A stretch of 64,000 nucleotides of DNA. It comes from Leucosporidium creatinivorum. Lineage: Eukaryota; Basidiomycota; Microbotryomycetes; Leucosporidiales; Leucosporidiaceae. The stretch is from the NCBI GenBank assembly GCA_001600635.1, contig BCKL01000038.1, positions 1 through 64,000 on the forward strand, in the 5' to 3' direction. The notes under the pieces were generated by a model. That model was not told the origin of the DNA. It did no database searches and saw only the letters and a program-made list of their open reading frames with translations. This document shows positions 31,812 to 42,155 of this stretch, one piece after another; positions within the stretch are counted from its first letter, which is position 1, and each line of letters opens with the position of its first letter. The translations under genes and the position numbers were made by a program.

Positions 31812-32432
31812 GGTGGAGGGAAAGAGGGAAGAGATCATTCCAATGCTGCTCAGGCGGAATCTGTAGCGAAGCGAGATGGCGCGGGAGGGCAAGCCAGCGG
31901 CGAGACGAACCGCGACCGAGCGGACCGCCCCCCCTTTCTCCTCGTGGTCGGATGACATTTTCGGGAGGTGGACCAGCTTTAGTAGCATGTACGGCGAGGA
32001 GCAAGGTGCAGATGGGTGCTGCTGAAAGGTACTGAAGCTTCTGCAGGACCATCTCCGAGAGACGAGCTGCTCGGCGCTCCTTCTGCAGCTGCTGTTGAGC
32101 TCTACCGCCTCTCCCGCGAGTCTCCGAGCCGCTTTACAAAAGCCTCATTTCCTCCACCTCGGTCCTAACGCCTTCCAAAGCCGAGCAGAGATGCAGAACC
32201 CGACCTCGGCGAAAGGGAACCGAAGGCGATGCGAGGCTGAATGGGCAGTCTTCGGCTTCCGATGTCCACGGCGAGGCGCAGTCTGATTACTGTACAGATA
32301 GCGAGATGGCGAGGACGGATCGCGAGCTTCTGGAGACTTCTCATCGCAGGCCCGGCGGAAGAGTGCCCGAGGTGGAAGGCGACCGGCGCCTTGCAGGGAG
32401 GAGAGCCTACAGCGAGAGACGGAGAGCGACCC
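31812..32432. other. Intergenic region, no gene seen
   Basis: Promoter and leader of the Zn2Cys6 gene at 30.7 kb, plus the 3' flank of the membrane-protein gene. An in-frame leader (MSSDHEEKGG at 31960) could be an alternative upstream start of the regulator. Confidence 0.4.
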
Positions 32433-33245
32433 CTAGACCATGCTGGAGCTCGATTGAGTATCCTTCCACTCGACCAGCTCTCCAATCCTGCAAAAAGACA
32501 GCCGAGTCAGCAGATTGTCAGCGCCGAGGGTCTGCAAGCGACACTCACTGAGCCGCTCGAGCAAAGACGATGGAGGTAATGAAGTAGAAGACTCCGGCAT
32601 CGATGGTCTGGTAGGGGAACACTTCAATGAGGGCAAGGGCGTCAGGTCCTGGTCCACGCTCGATGCTTCGGCTGCTCGGCGAAGATGAGGTGAGAGGAAG
32701 GGGAGGCTCACTGGCAACGAAAGCACACCAGAAGTAGAAGAGGGCACGCGTAATCAACGAGCGATGAATAGCAGTTCCGACGACGAAGGGAAGAGGCCAC
32801 TCGAGGGCGAGAGTGAGCACGCCGTTGGCCTGCGAGCCGAAACATGCGCGCCGAGGTTAGCAAGTGGCAGCTGAAGAGCTCGGTCGACTCACGATGTTGA
32901 TGATCTGGAAAACGGGAGCGTCCACGATGGTCATGATGAAGAACTTGGCGCTGGGAGGAGGACTGCAGCGAGTTCAAAGCTCGACGTGCCAGCTTGACTC
33001 TTGCTATCTTCCCTCTGCAGGACTCACATCAAGCCAGCAGGGCCGAGCGTAGCGCCCAACATGTCCCAGAAGAACTTGCGGTAAAAGATGCCCCACAGAC
33101 CCGCCCACACGACGACTGTTGCCCGAGCGCGCGGTGGATAGTCAGCTCCCGATGCGCTTGCTGAGCTGCAGAGCTCGGAGGACGTACAGCACGCCGAGGT
33201 GAGGGCAAGGAGACGTCCCCACTGGTGCAAGATGAACACTCCCAT
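32433..33245 (-). CDS. Small multi-pass membrane protein (resembles fungal DUF7727 proteins)
   Basis: Exons joined leftwards read MGVFILHQWGRLLALTSAC, then FVVWAGLWGIFYRKFFWDML, then AKFFIMTIVDAPVFQIINI, then ALEWPLPFVVGTAIHRS with RALFYFWCAFVA, then DAGVFYFITSIVFARAAR, and end KDTQSSSSMV. The pattern is about four hydrophobic helices with conserved-looking WxGFWGxFYRKFFWD and ALEWPxPxxxGTAxHRS motifs. From memory, these match an uncharacterised family of fungal four-helix membrane proteins labelled DUF7727. No enzymatic residues are evident and localisation is unknown. Six or seven short introns. It sits between the 30.7 and 34.3 kb Zn2Cys6 genes, with no sign that they act together. Confidence 0.75.
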
Positions 33246-34291
33246 GCTACTGCGAGGCTGCTGTGGCTTGGTAGGCTGCAGCGCAAAGGCGAGCTTGACG
33301 ACGAGCCTGAGGCGAGAGAGGTGCAGCAAAAGGAGGGTGGGCTCGACCGGCGAGCTGATACGATGTACAGCTGTCTTTGCAGCCACCTGGGCTGTGATTT
33401 GACAGGCGATAGAAGCGACCGAGACGAGGTACAGCGATGTGGTAGGAGGGTAACCTCCGAAAGCGAGCTGCCCGTTGCCTTGCCCTTCGGTCGTTCAGCT
33501 CTGCTCTTTCGTTGGCCTCGTCGACTCCCGGTATTGAGTAGTAGGGTCTCGGAAGTGGTTTGTCGTCCCACACGGAAGCAGGCAGCTTTTTCGCAGTCAG
33601 CTCAGCTGCTCGGTCGAGCTTGATTCTCTATCATCTCGCTCGCTAGTCGACTCTCGGTCGCCGGGTTCTCTGCACCGCTGCTTTGAGCTTGTATAATGCA
33701 CAAACGGCATCCTCTTCTATTCGACCTCTGCACCGCTGACGAGCAGGATTACTGTAGCTGTGCTTCCCTCGGCACTTCAGATTCGGCACTGCTCGGCGCC
33801 GAGTCTACGGAAGAGGAGCAGCTTCTGCCGCGGATCTGCATCGCTCGTGTGGAAGCCTTTCGACTGATCGCGCACCTCGAAGGACCAACGTCCGAGCAAT
33901 GTCCTTCGTGCAGAGCTCGACCGAGAGTGCGGTAAAGCTGCTGTCAACTCCACTGCTTAGTAAGCTTCCCAGCTCGTGGGTCTGCATATGGCATAAAAGC
34001 TACTAACAGCTATCATAGTACAGCAGAGGAATCGCCAGAACAGAGCAAACGAAGCGAAGGGAGACGAAGCGTTCGGCGTTCGGAGGGGGTGTAAGGTCAG
34101 TGCANCTACGGGCCGGGTCTCGGACCGTATCTGCGGGTGTGCACGGTCAGGTGAGATTGATAGATCAGGAGCAACTTCACGGGTGCCGAGATGGCCAGGA
34201 CAGACTCGGCGGAATCCGAACGGCGTTNGCCGTCCTAATTTTCGCTCAACTTGTTGCTTGTCTTCCTGCACCGTTCCAGCTCGCTCGACAG
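33246..34291. other. Divergent intergenic region
   Basis: About 1 kb between the membrane-protein gene (leftwards) and the Zn2Cys6 gene (rightwards). It has N at 34104 and 34227 and an AT-richer stretch near 33990-34020. No convincing gene. Confidence 0.45.
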
Positions 34292-35375
34292 ATGCCTCGA
34301 CTTACACCCAAGCTCGGCAAAGGGAGACAATTTAAGGGCGAAGTCATCTATCTCTCGTGTGAAGGTGTAAGTGCTTCCTTGTTCAGCTCTTGCCCGCTCG
34401 GCGGGAGGCTGACTTGCTTGCCTTTGCTCGTAATTCGTCTCCCACAGTGCAGGTGAGCTTTCGATGCTTACTTGGAGTCGTACACGATCCCACAGCTGAC
34501 CCTCGTATTCTCGCAGAGCTCGCAAGACCCGTTGCAGCCGGACCGAGGCTTGCGCCGAGTGTAGGGCTCGAGGCGAGAGATGCGTATGGGGTGGCAGTTC
34601 CAAGCCTTCGTAAGTTGCACGACACTGGAATGCTACTAGGAGGCGACCAGCTGACCAGCTCCTGCCCCGAACCAGGCGCACAATCGAGGAGGCCAACCTC
34701 GCCACCTCGGAGCACGAAGTCCTTCGACTGAACCGCATTGTCGGCAGACTCGAGGCGCACATCGCTATGCTCACCCAAGAGCTCATCAAGGAGCGCAAGG
34801 CGAGACGAGCGCTTGAGGAAGGCCCAAGAGTTGCCAACACGGACGAGGCAGGTCCTCTTCCTCCCACCGGCGCCGCTGCTTCCCCTCCGTCAGCGCCGCT
34901 CGACGACACTGGCGCATCAGTCAGCTCTTCCAGCTCAGATATGTCCTACTACAGTCACGAAGCATCGCCAGCACTACTACCAGCAGCAGATGCTTTCTCC
35001 TCCCTCCCCACGCCACCCTCAGCCTTCGCAGAACTCGCTCCCTTCGCCTTCCCAACTTTCCCCAATGTCGCTCCCGAGCCCACACCATACGCTACCTCCG
35101 CGCCATACATCCATCATCCTCCCCACCACCCTCCTCCCTCCTACTCCGACCGTCAACGCTACGCATCTGTCACCGCGCCTTCCCATCCACCTTCCGCCAT
35201 CGCCTACTCCTTCCCTCCGACCCCTCGAGATCACTACACGGCGGTACAAGCTCGGCCAAGCTTGGTGGTGGACACAGGCGTGTATCCAGCCCTCGAGCCC
35301 AACGTGCAGCACCAGGCGGCTTCGTGGTGGGATCTCGGCGCTGGCGAGGGAGGGGGCCGGGCGCAGGCGTCGTAG
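34292..35375 (+). CDS. Small Zn2Cys6 protein with a 5-nt microexon
   Basis: Exons 34292-34366, 34448-34452, 34517-34609 and 34676-35375. Joined, they read MPRLTPKLGKGRQF, then YLSCEGCRARKTRCSRTEAC, AECRARGERCVWGG, a perfect CX2CX6CX5CX2CX6C cluster. The second cluster Cys comes entirely from the 5-nt exon TGCAG, whose last two bases also begin the Arg codon; skipping it shifts the frame. A helix follows (EHEVLRLNRIVGRLEAHIAML), nearly the same as in the 30.7 kb gene, then a Ser/Pro/Tyr-rich tail of about 180 residues with no known domain. All splice sites are canonical (GTAAGT and CACAG; GTGAGC and TCGCAG). At about 290 residues it is much shorter than standard Zn2Cys6 activators. DNA binding is inferred from the cluster. 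Confidence 0.86.
34448..34452 (+). other. 5-nt coding microexon TGCAG (second zinc-binding Cys)
   Basis: Flanked by CCCACAG and GTGAGC, between introns of 81 and 64 nt. Inclusion gives CEGCRARK in frame; direct joining of the outer exons does not. It is among the smallest coding exons one could predict. Confidence 0.78.
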
Positions 35376-35596
35376 AGGCGAGGGTCGAGGCTGTGTCGAC
35401 TTGTTGCCTCGACAGAAGCAGAGTAATCTATCGCCCCTAGTAACTAGTCGTCACGGTTCATCCTTCGTCGACCACTGGGAAGCTCGCAAAGCGGTGGAGA
35501 GGAGAAAGAGCGAGATGCAAGACGACTGAGCGTATTCGATACAAGGCTACATCACACGGCTACAACAGCATCTCGAGATATATCAGAAGCGCAGGC

Positions 35597-38003
35597 TCAC
35601 ATCAGCCTACACTCTCCCGCTTCTCCCTCCGTCTCCTGGCCATCATCCTCGCCCTGCAGAGCGACTCGCACTTGACCTCGCATCTCGGTCGGGACCCTCG
35701 CCAGCAGCAGTGCCATCATCTGACGAGCCTGTAAGTATTCAGTGTCAGCGGCGAACTCCAGCACGAAGTAGAGCGAGTATGAACAACGCACCGACATGAT
35801 GTTGCCCGACTCTCGACCCTCCTGGCTTCGGTTGCGAGCGAGAATCTCGTCGGCTTCCTTGACGAGGTTGTTACGAAGAGCAGGGTCGGAAGTGGGTCCA
35901 AAGATCTTGACGGTAGGATCGATGCCCGAGATGGCCAGGAGAGGGAGACGAGGGTGAGGTTGGAGGACGTTGACGACTGTGAGAGAGAGAGGTGAGCTGG
36001 CGAGTTGACGCCCAAGATGAGCGACTCCAACTCACCACTACCATCGCCCTCGAAGATCCCTACCAGCTCCTCAGTCTCTTTGTCCCACACGAACCAATTG
36101 CCATCATCCGAGCCCGAGACGACAAACGAGTCGTTGCCGAAAGCAAAGTTGACGTCCTTGACGGTCGTCTCGTTGCGATGGCCAGTGTACTCGCGACGAG
36201 GCGCAATGAGCGGGACGTCCGAGTGGTAGGAGCGGAAGCGGTCGAGGCGGGAGAGGGCTTCCTCATCGTCCGAATCGTCGCCCGAGTCGGCGCCGATACG
36301 CTGCTCGCCTGCCTCCTCCTCCTCCTCGTCGACGGCGGCTTCCTCGAGATGCGGTCCAATCGAGGGAGATGATCCTCGGCGTGGACTGTCTTCCTCCCTC
36401 GGCCTCTTCCCGGGCACAGTCGAGCGCGACTCGTTGGACTCGCCATCGCTGCCCAGCAGAGCGTCGCCGCTCTCGGTCTCCTTTGCCGCGGGTGTAGATG
36501 GCTTAACGACGGGTTCGGGAGGGACATGAGGATCTGCATCCGTGTCGAAGAGGAAGACGCCTGCTCCCGAGTACGAGACGAGAAGGTCGCGAGGTTTGGC
36601 GCCGGAGAGCTTGGTCGCGACGACGTGGTTGGTGATCTACAGCTCGTGAAGAGTCAGCTTAAGCCTGAGTTTTAATGCAGAATAGCTCACCTCTCCTGCT
36701 CCCTCCTTCTTGGGCACGCCGAACCTGCGCACGCATTGAGTGAGATCCTTGTCGTTCGCCTCGACGCCCCAGTCTCGCTTCATCGGCTGTCGAAGCATGC
36801 GGCGGTCGTCTGCAGAGTGAGGGTCAGCTACCAGCCTCAGCGTGGTGAGGTATGAGCTTCAACTCACGAAGGAAGGCGTGAGGTGCAGTCCCGGCGACGA
36901 CGAAGAGGTGAGGCCGAAGCTTGGAGACGCTGAGCGAGTACAGGGAGAGGCCATCGTACTCGACGAGCGGTGGACCACACGCAGCTTCGTCACTTCGCAA
37001 CCCTGGTCGACGACAGGTGTGGGTCGTGCGCAGGTCGTGTTGCCTGTTGAGAGGGGAACGAAGAGATCAGCCTCGGCGACGAGAAGGCGAGTTTGGAGAC
37101 CATAGCGCACCTCACTGTCCCATCCTCGCTGCAGGTGAGAAAGACGTCGGGCGAGTTCTCCGTAGCTACTCGCTTGACTCGACTGGTATGGCAGCGGAGA
37201 ACTCGAGTGCACGCCGTAGCAGCTTCATGATGAGTCCAAGGTGGGTGCGCCGAGTCCGACGAGGATTGAAAGACAGTGGACGAGCTGAGAGCAGGGTTAC
37301 TGACGAGAGAGAGATCGTAGACGCGGACCTGTGGTATGTGGCGGTCAGCGAGAAGCCTGCACGCAGAGAGCTGTGAAACGTACGGTCGAATCGCCGGCGC
37401 AGGAGAAGAGACGAGTCGGGCTGTAGGGGGCCCACTTGACGCTGAAGATGTTGGCGCGGTGTCCTATAGACAGAGAATCAGCTCTGATGTAGCACGTCTA
37501 CCTGCTGAAGCGCACCCGTGTCGATGACCTCGGTCAAGCCGAGACGAAGCGAAGGAGCGGTCGCCGAGTCATTGCTGGTGAACGAGTCGACCCCTGGCTT
37601 CCAGATGCAGATTCTGCAGGTCGGTAAAGATGGTTAGCCAGGCTTTACTATGCTTCCCTCGGCTCTACTAGCTCCATCGCTCGTAGCGACCACAGCGTTC
37701 GGCAGCTGCATCTGAAGCTCACTTGGTATCGTCTCCCGCACTCGCCAGCCTTCCTTCACCTCCCATCTCCCAATCCAGAGCGTTGACACAGCCTGTACTG
37801 CCCCAAGCCTCGCGAGCGACTCGATGGCCGCTGGTCGTCGGATGCGGGTCGCCTAGAGTAGCGAGCAGAGACAGGCGAGGGGGCCAGGAAGGTGCAGCGA
37901 GTATATTGTTGTACAGCTGCTTCACCGGGCGATTCGGCGGAGCCAGCGAGAGCGACGGCAACTCGAGGAAGCTGTTGCTGTTGGGTTCGAGTGGAGCCCA
38001 CAT
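35597..38003 (-). CDS. DCAF-like WD40 protein, left copy (candidate CUL4-DDB1 substrate receptor)
   Basis: The start MWAPLEPNSNSFLELPSL (38003) is followed by WD blades GCVNALDWEMGGEGRLASAG, HRANIFSVKWAPYSPTRLFS, SPDVFLTCSEDGTVR joined to QHDLR, SYSGAGVFLFD, VKDVNFAFGNDSFVVSGSDD joined to GNWFVWD, and VVNVLQPHPRLPLLAISGID. The ...DGTVRxHDLR blade is the WDXR-type motif that docks DCAFs to DDB1; the layout resembles DCAF6/DCAF8/WDTC1. An acidic insert with a basic motif (PGKRPREED) separates the last blades. The C-terminus ends ECRLM at 35597. Ten or so short introns. Most of the gene (to 36363) is repeated in inverted orientation at 62.2-64 kb. E3 ligase adaptor function is inferred from the family. 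Confidence 0.82.
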
Positions 38004-38135
38004 CGTTGGAAGCTGTAGTCGAGTGTTGTAGGAGCGACGAGGGAGAGCAGCGAATGACTTCTGTAGCTGAACAGGTCCTGCTGGGCAACCGCCCTTTATG
38101 CTAAGTGAGCGCCGAGATGAGCGAAGGAGAGCAAG
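36363..38135 (-). repeat. Left arm of a long inverted repeat
   Basis: About 1.77 kb of this strand, reverse-complemented, aligns end to end with 62230-64000, introns included. In a roughly 600-nt stretch read side by side I saw about 18 differences, or about 97% identity. The outer breakpoint is at 38135; the inner limit is set only by the window end. Confidence 0.88.
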
Positions 38136-38506
38136 GGGCGGCGAGGCGCTGAGCTCTTCTCCTTCGACATCGCAGAGCTCCCGACAGGCTCAAGCTGGCT
38201 TGGTGCCGCTCGAAGCGACTCTCGTGCGGTTTCTTCGGCTGGCCGGCTAGACAGCAGGGGAATTGCTTCTCCCGCCTGCTGGAGCTCCCTTCATCTCATC
38301 GGCGCCGAGCAGCTGAGCTCGTACTTTGACCGCAGCCGTCTCTACACAGCTTCTCGAAGTGCCCCAACAATATACAGAGTCACCTCTGCTGCAGCTCGTT
38401 CTTGCTGCCGACATGGTCCGTCCGGACGAGGCTCCTGCAGCCATCTCTTAGTAGCCGACGCTGAGCCTCTTTCGCTTTTGCTCTTTCTCTTGCTCGCCGT
38501 TCGACG
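38004..38506. promoter_or_regulatory. Divergent promoter region (DCAF-like / GH71)
   Basis: 503 nt between the two starts. The first 130 nt next to the DCAF-like gene (to 38135) are part of the inverted repeat, so both copies keep only a short shared upstream region. No operator recognised. Confidence 0.45.
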
Positions 38507-41434
38507 ATGACCTCGTACAAGCAGGCCCAGCGAGACGACACCGACTCGGTGAGCGATGCTGGCTCGTACAGCAGCAGCGACAACGATTCGGCGCCTCCTC
38601 GGACGCCTGCTCGACGACGACCATCGATTCTCTGGCTCGTTGTGGGCCTTCCAGTCTTGTTAATCGTCACAACAGGTGCTGTCTGGGGCAGTCGTTACTA
38701 CGCCAACAAGTCGGCATCAACTTCGGCGCCCGATAATGTCTCGCCAGCTCTCCACTCAGCCGAGCCTTCGCATGCACCTATGAGCGCAGATACTGCTCAC
38801 AGATCCGGCGCATCCATCGCTAATTCTACTGGTGGAAAAGTCGGAGGACCCCCGCTACCGTCAGCGGCCAAGACAGGCGCGACATCGACTGCAGCTGCTC
38901 CGGCTTCGGCGAAGAGCAATTCTCGAAAAGGTGAGCGATTTGTACAGTTTCGGCCTCAGACCTTTGGTAAACTTGACTGAGACGTCGTCCTTCCAGTCTT
39001 CGCTCATGTGCTACAAGGCCTCTCGCAAGACACGACCGCCGAGGAGTGGGCGAGCGACATCGCCCTCGCAAAAGCGGCCGGTATTGATGGATTGTAGGCC
39101 GTTACCTCTTCACCGGGCACCACGACGAGTAAGCTGACCTACTGGTATCGCAGTGCAATAAACGTGAGCCGTCTCGGTTCACTTCTCGCTCGCCTAGCTC
39201 ACTCCTTCGCAGGTGGGGCACGACGAGACGGACAAAGTCCAGATGCCGCTCGTGTTCAAGATCGCTGCTGAAGCTGGCGACTTCGTCCTCTTCTTCTCAT
39301 TCGACTGCAGTAAGCTTCGTGCATTTGTAATCCGAGCAAGAGCTCACCTTCTCCTCTCAGACCACTTCAACGCCAAGGGCTCTTCGGAAATCATCCTCAA
39401 CGAGTATCTCGTCCCTTACGCTCTCAACGACATCTACTACAAGGTCAATGGAGCATCTCTTGTGAGCACCTTTGCCGGTGACAACACTGCTACCTACCTA
39501 GACGGCAACCCGGACATCTCAAAGAGTGAGGAGTGCAGCGAGCGATGCGCCGAACATCGCTGACAAGCTCTGTTGCAGCATGGTCCTCTCTTATCTCCTC
39601 GGCAAAATCAAAATCTCCTTCTATCTCTGTCTACTTCGTACCATGCCCGCTCGGCGATAGTGTAAGTGTTCAGCATCTGCCCCTCGAGCTCGGCGATAGC
39701 GGCTGATCTTGTCGGGAGCCAGAACACCATCCTCGACCTATACGACGGTGTCATGAGATGGTTCGCATGGCCATTCGATAACTCGGCACCCTCCATCGAC
39801 ACCGATGAGGCCTTCATTAAAGCGACTCGGGCGAAAAACCAAACGTATATGGCTCCAATTGGCGCCTTCTTCTACGCCCACTACAACGCCGAAACTAATT
39901 ACATCTTTGTGAGTTCCGGCTTTGGCTTGAGCGGGGTCGTGTAGGCTGATCTGAAGCTTACTTTAAATCTCGGCGTTCGCAGAAATCGGACAACTGGCTC
40001 TTGCCGACTCACTATGAGCAAGTGATCAAGATGAAGACGCAGCCTGATTGGATTGAGGTGAGCTCAAAAGACTTTCGAGCTTTACAACTGCTGACTAACT
40101 CGCCTACAGCTCCTCACTTGGAACGACTACAGCGAATGTGAGTCGCCTGCTCTCAAAGCCTTCCTGTTGCTCAAGCTGACCCCGGGATCTTGCACAGCTC
40201 ACTACCTCGGTCCCCTGCACAAGACCTCCATCTTACCCGGCACAAACCGACTCTACGTGCGTTTCCAGCGGAGCTCGGGCGACCCGACCGAACTCACCTC
40301 GCTCTCCCCACAGGTCAACTCGACCTTCGACCACACGCCCATGCTCACTCTCAGCAGCTACTACAATCGCTGGTACAAAACAGGGAGTGCTCCCTCTATT
40401 GCTACGTAAGCCTTCTTCTCGCGCTGAGCCGAACTGGCCCTCGCTGACTTGCCTCGCTGCGTAGAGAGACAATCATCTGGTGGTGAGGAGCGACGGTAAC
40501 TGGGGAGTCTTGCAAGGACTTACCATTCATCTGCGTAGGTACCGACCTCACCCATCGGCAGCTACAGCTTCGAAGGACACGCTCGACCGACCGCGCGATG
40601 TCGAATGGCTGGAGGACAAGTGAGCGGAACGGAGCGTCCTTGCGCGATCTGCCAGCTTACCCTCACAATATAACAGCCTTTATGCCGCTGTCCTGATCCC
40701 CGAAGGCTCGTCAGCGGCCTCCCTCGTCTTCAGCACGGGTGCGAAGGCGCAGAAGGGCCAGCCCGTCTCGGCGGGCGTCAATCTCGTCAAGGCGGCCTTT
40801 TCTGCAGGCTCCCAGTCAATAGTGAGTCGCGAGGAGATGCTACAGACTGGTCTGGAGGCCTCGCTGAACCCGCTATCTGGCTGCAGACCCTTCTCGACGG
40901 CTCGGGCAAGTCAGTCTTGTCGGGCAACGGATGGCCCATCACCGATTCGCCAGAGACCTACAACTACGTGGGTGGTCCCAGGGTGCTTTTTTATTGCTGT
41001 AGCTAACCTTGCACCTCCATCAGAACTATTGGTGCGGGATCTTGCCCGCCGACGCTTCGCCTTCGTGGGTGTCCCTTCCCCTGGCCTCGCTCCTCTCATC
41101 GTCGCTGATCTCGTACAGCTTACAGAACCATGTTGGGCAGCTGAGTGTAGCCGCCTACCCGGATCCCCTCCTACCAACGTGCAGTGTGTCTGTCAGCGCC
41201 CTTCTCCTGCTCGGCGCTCGTTCGGCGAGCTCGTTCTCAGCGCTCTCGCTCGGGCTTGCTGTCTGTCGACTGTACATTGTCAGGCTCACACGATTGTTGC
41301 GAGATATGGAAGCGAGGGACGCACCTGCTCGATCTCGAGAGCGTGCTGCTTCTTCGATCCGGTGGCGACGGAGGCGACGGGCTCACGTCCAGCAACGTAG
41401 ACTACAATTGTACATGATCAGCGTCGCTCTGTAG
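38507..41434 (+). CDS. Membrane-anchored glycoside hydrolase family 71 (alpha-1,3-glucanase)
   Basis: Starts MTSYKQAQRDDTDSVSDAG, a Ser/Asp-rich cytosolic segment, followed by one membrane helix (LWLVVGLPVLLIVTTGAVWG, about residues 44-63) and a Ser/Thr/Ala stalk. The GH71 domain opens VFAHVLQGLSQDTTAEEWAS and continues AKAAGIDGFAINVG, VLFFSFDC, RWFAWPFDN and TWNDYSESHYLGP. Family members cut alpha-1,3-glucan, so this is probably a type II membrane enzyme acting on cell-wall glucan. About ten short introns. After NYWCGILPADASPSW the tail runs through LSVAAYP ... LAVCRLYIVRLTRLL. It then passes the site where the duplicated copy has a TGA and continues about 44 residues antisense to a KGD1 fragment before stopping at 41434. 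Confidence 0.85.
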
Positions 41435-41513
41435 CTGTTCAAAGGCGAAAGACCTACTGCGCTTGCTCGCGTGGAGCTGAGCTTTCCGCATGGCAGTCTC
41501 AAGGCGGCTTAGC
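41050..41513. repeat. Tandem duplication, copy 1 (GH71 3' end plus KGD1 3' piece)
   Basis: 41050-41305 matches 41527-41779 (GH71 tail, roughly 80-85% by eye). 41312-41513 matches 41955-42155 (KGD1 penultimate exons and introns, almost identical at first). Copy 1 lacks the roughly 180 nt that hold the last KGD1 exon. Confidence 0.85.
41312..41513 (-). pseudogene. KGD1 3' fragment
   Basis: A displaced copy of the KGD1 exon encoding [18 protein letters not shown], plus the neighbouring intron and part of the upstream exon. It is cut off from the gene, lacks the terminal exon and is overlapped in antisense by the extended GH71 frame. Confidence 0.8.
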
Positions 41514-41526
41514 TGCTGGCCTCGGC

Positions 41527-41772
41527 CGACTCACTCGCCTTCTCGGGTCTCTCGCCTTGCTCATCGCTTCGTCGCTGATCTCGTACATCTGCAAGAACCA
41601 TGTTGGGAAGCTGAGTGTAGTTACATACCCGTCCCTGCGCCTAACAACGTGCAATGTGTCTGTCAGCACCCTTCGCCCGCTCGGCGCTCGTTCGGCGAGC
41701 TCGTTTTTGGCGCTGTCTCTCGGGCTCGCTGTCTCTCGACTGCACACCATCAAGCTCACACGGCTGATGTGA
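41527..41772 (+). pseudogene. GH71 3' fragment retaining the ancestral-looking stop
   Basis: It reads LISYICKNHVGKLSVVTYP and LGARSASSFLALSLGLAVSR and ends IKLTRLM followed by TGA at 41770-41772. This is the diverged partner of the GH71 tail in copy 1. It has no upstream exons of its own. Confidence 0.8.
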
Positions 41773-42155
41773 GATATGTAGGCGAGTCAGAGAGAAAAGG
41801 TTACAAAAGTGGCCTCAAAGGTGCTAGAGATTCGATCAGTGAGCTCGCTGACCTCCATGGGACTGTGCATGCTTCTCCAAATCGAAGGCCTGCGACAAAA
41901 ACTGTGGTTCGCTGTAGGTTAGCACCTTGCTACTCGTAGGGAAGAAGGAGAGCGAAGGGACGAACCTGCTCGATCTCGAGAGCGTGCTGCTTCTTCGATC
42001 CGGTGGCGACGGAGGCCACGGGCTCACGTCCAGCAACGTAGACTACAATTGTACATGGTCAGCGTCGCTCTGTAGCTGTTCAAAGGCGAAAGACCTACTG
42101 CGCTTGCTCGCGTGGTGCTGAGTTTCCCGCATTGCGGTTTCGATACGAGGCTGAA
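41527..42155. repeat. Tandem duplication, copy 2
   Basis: Second unit of the convergent-junction duplication. Its left part is a GH71 tail remnant and its right part holds the working 3' end of KGD1, including the terminal exon at 41836-41890. Confidence 0.85.
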
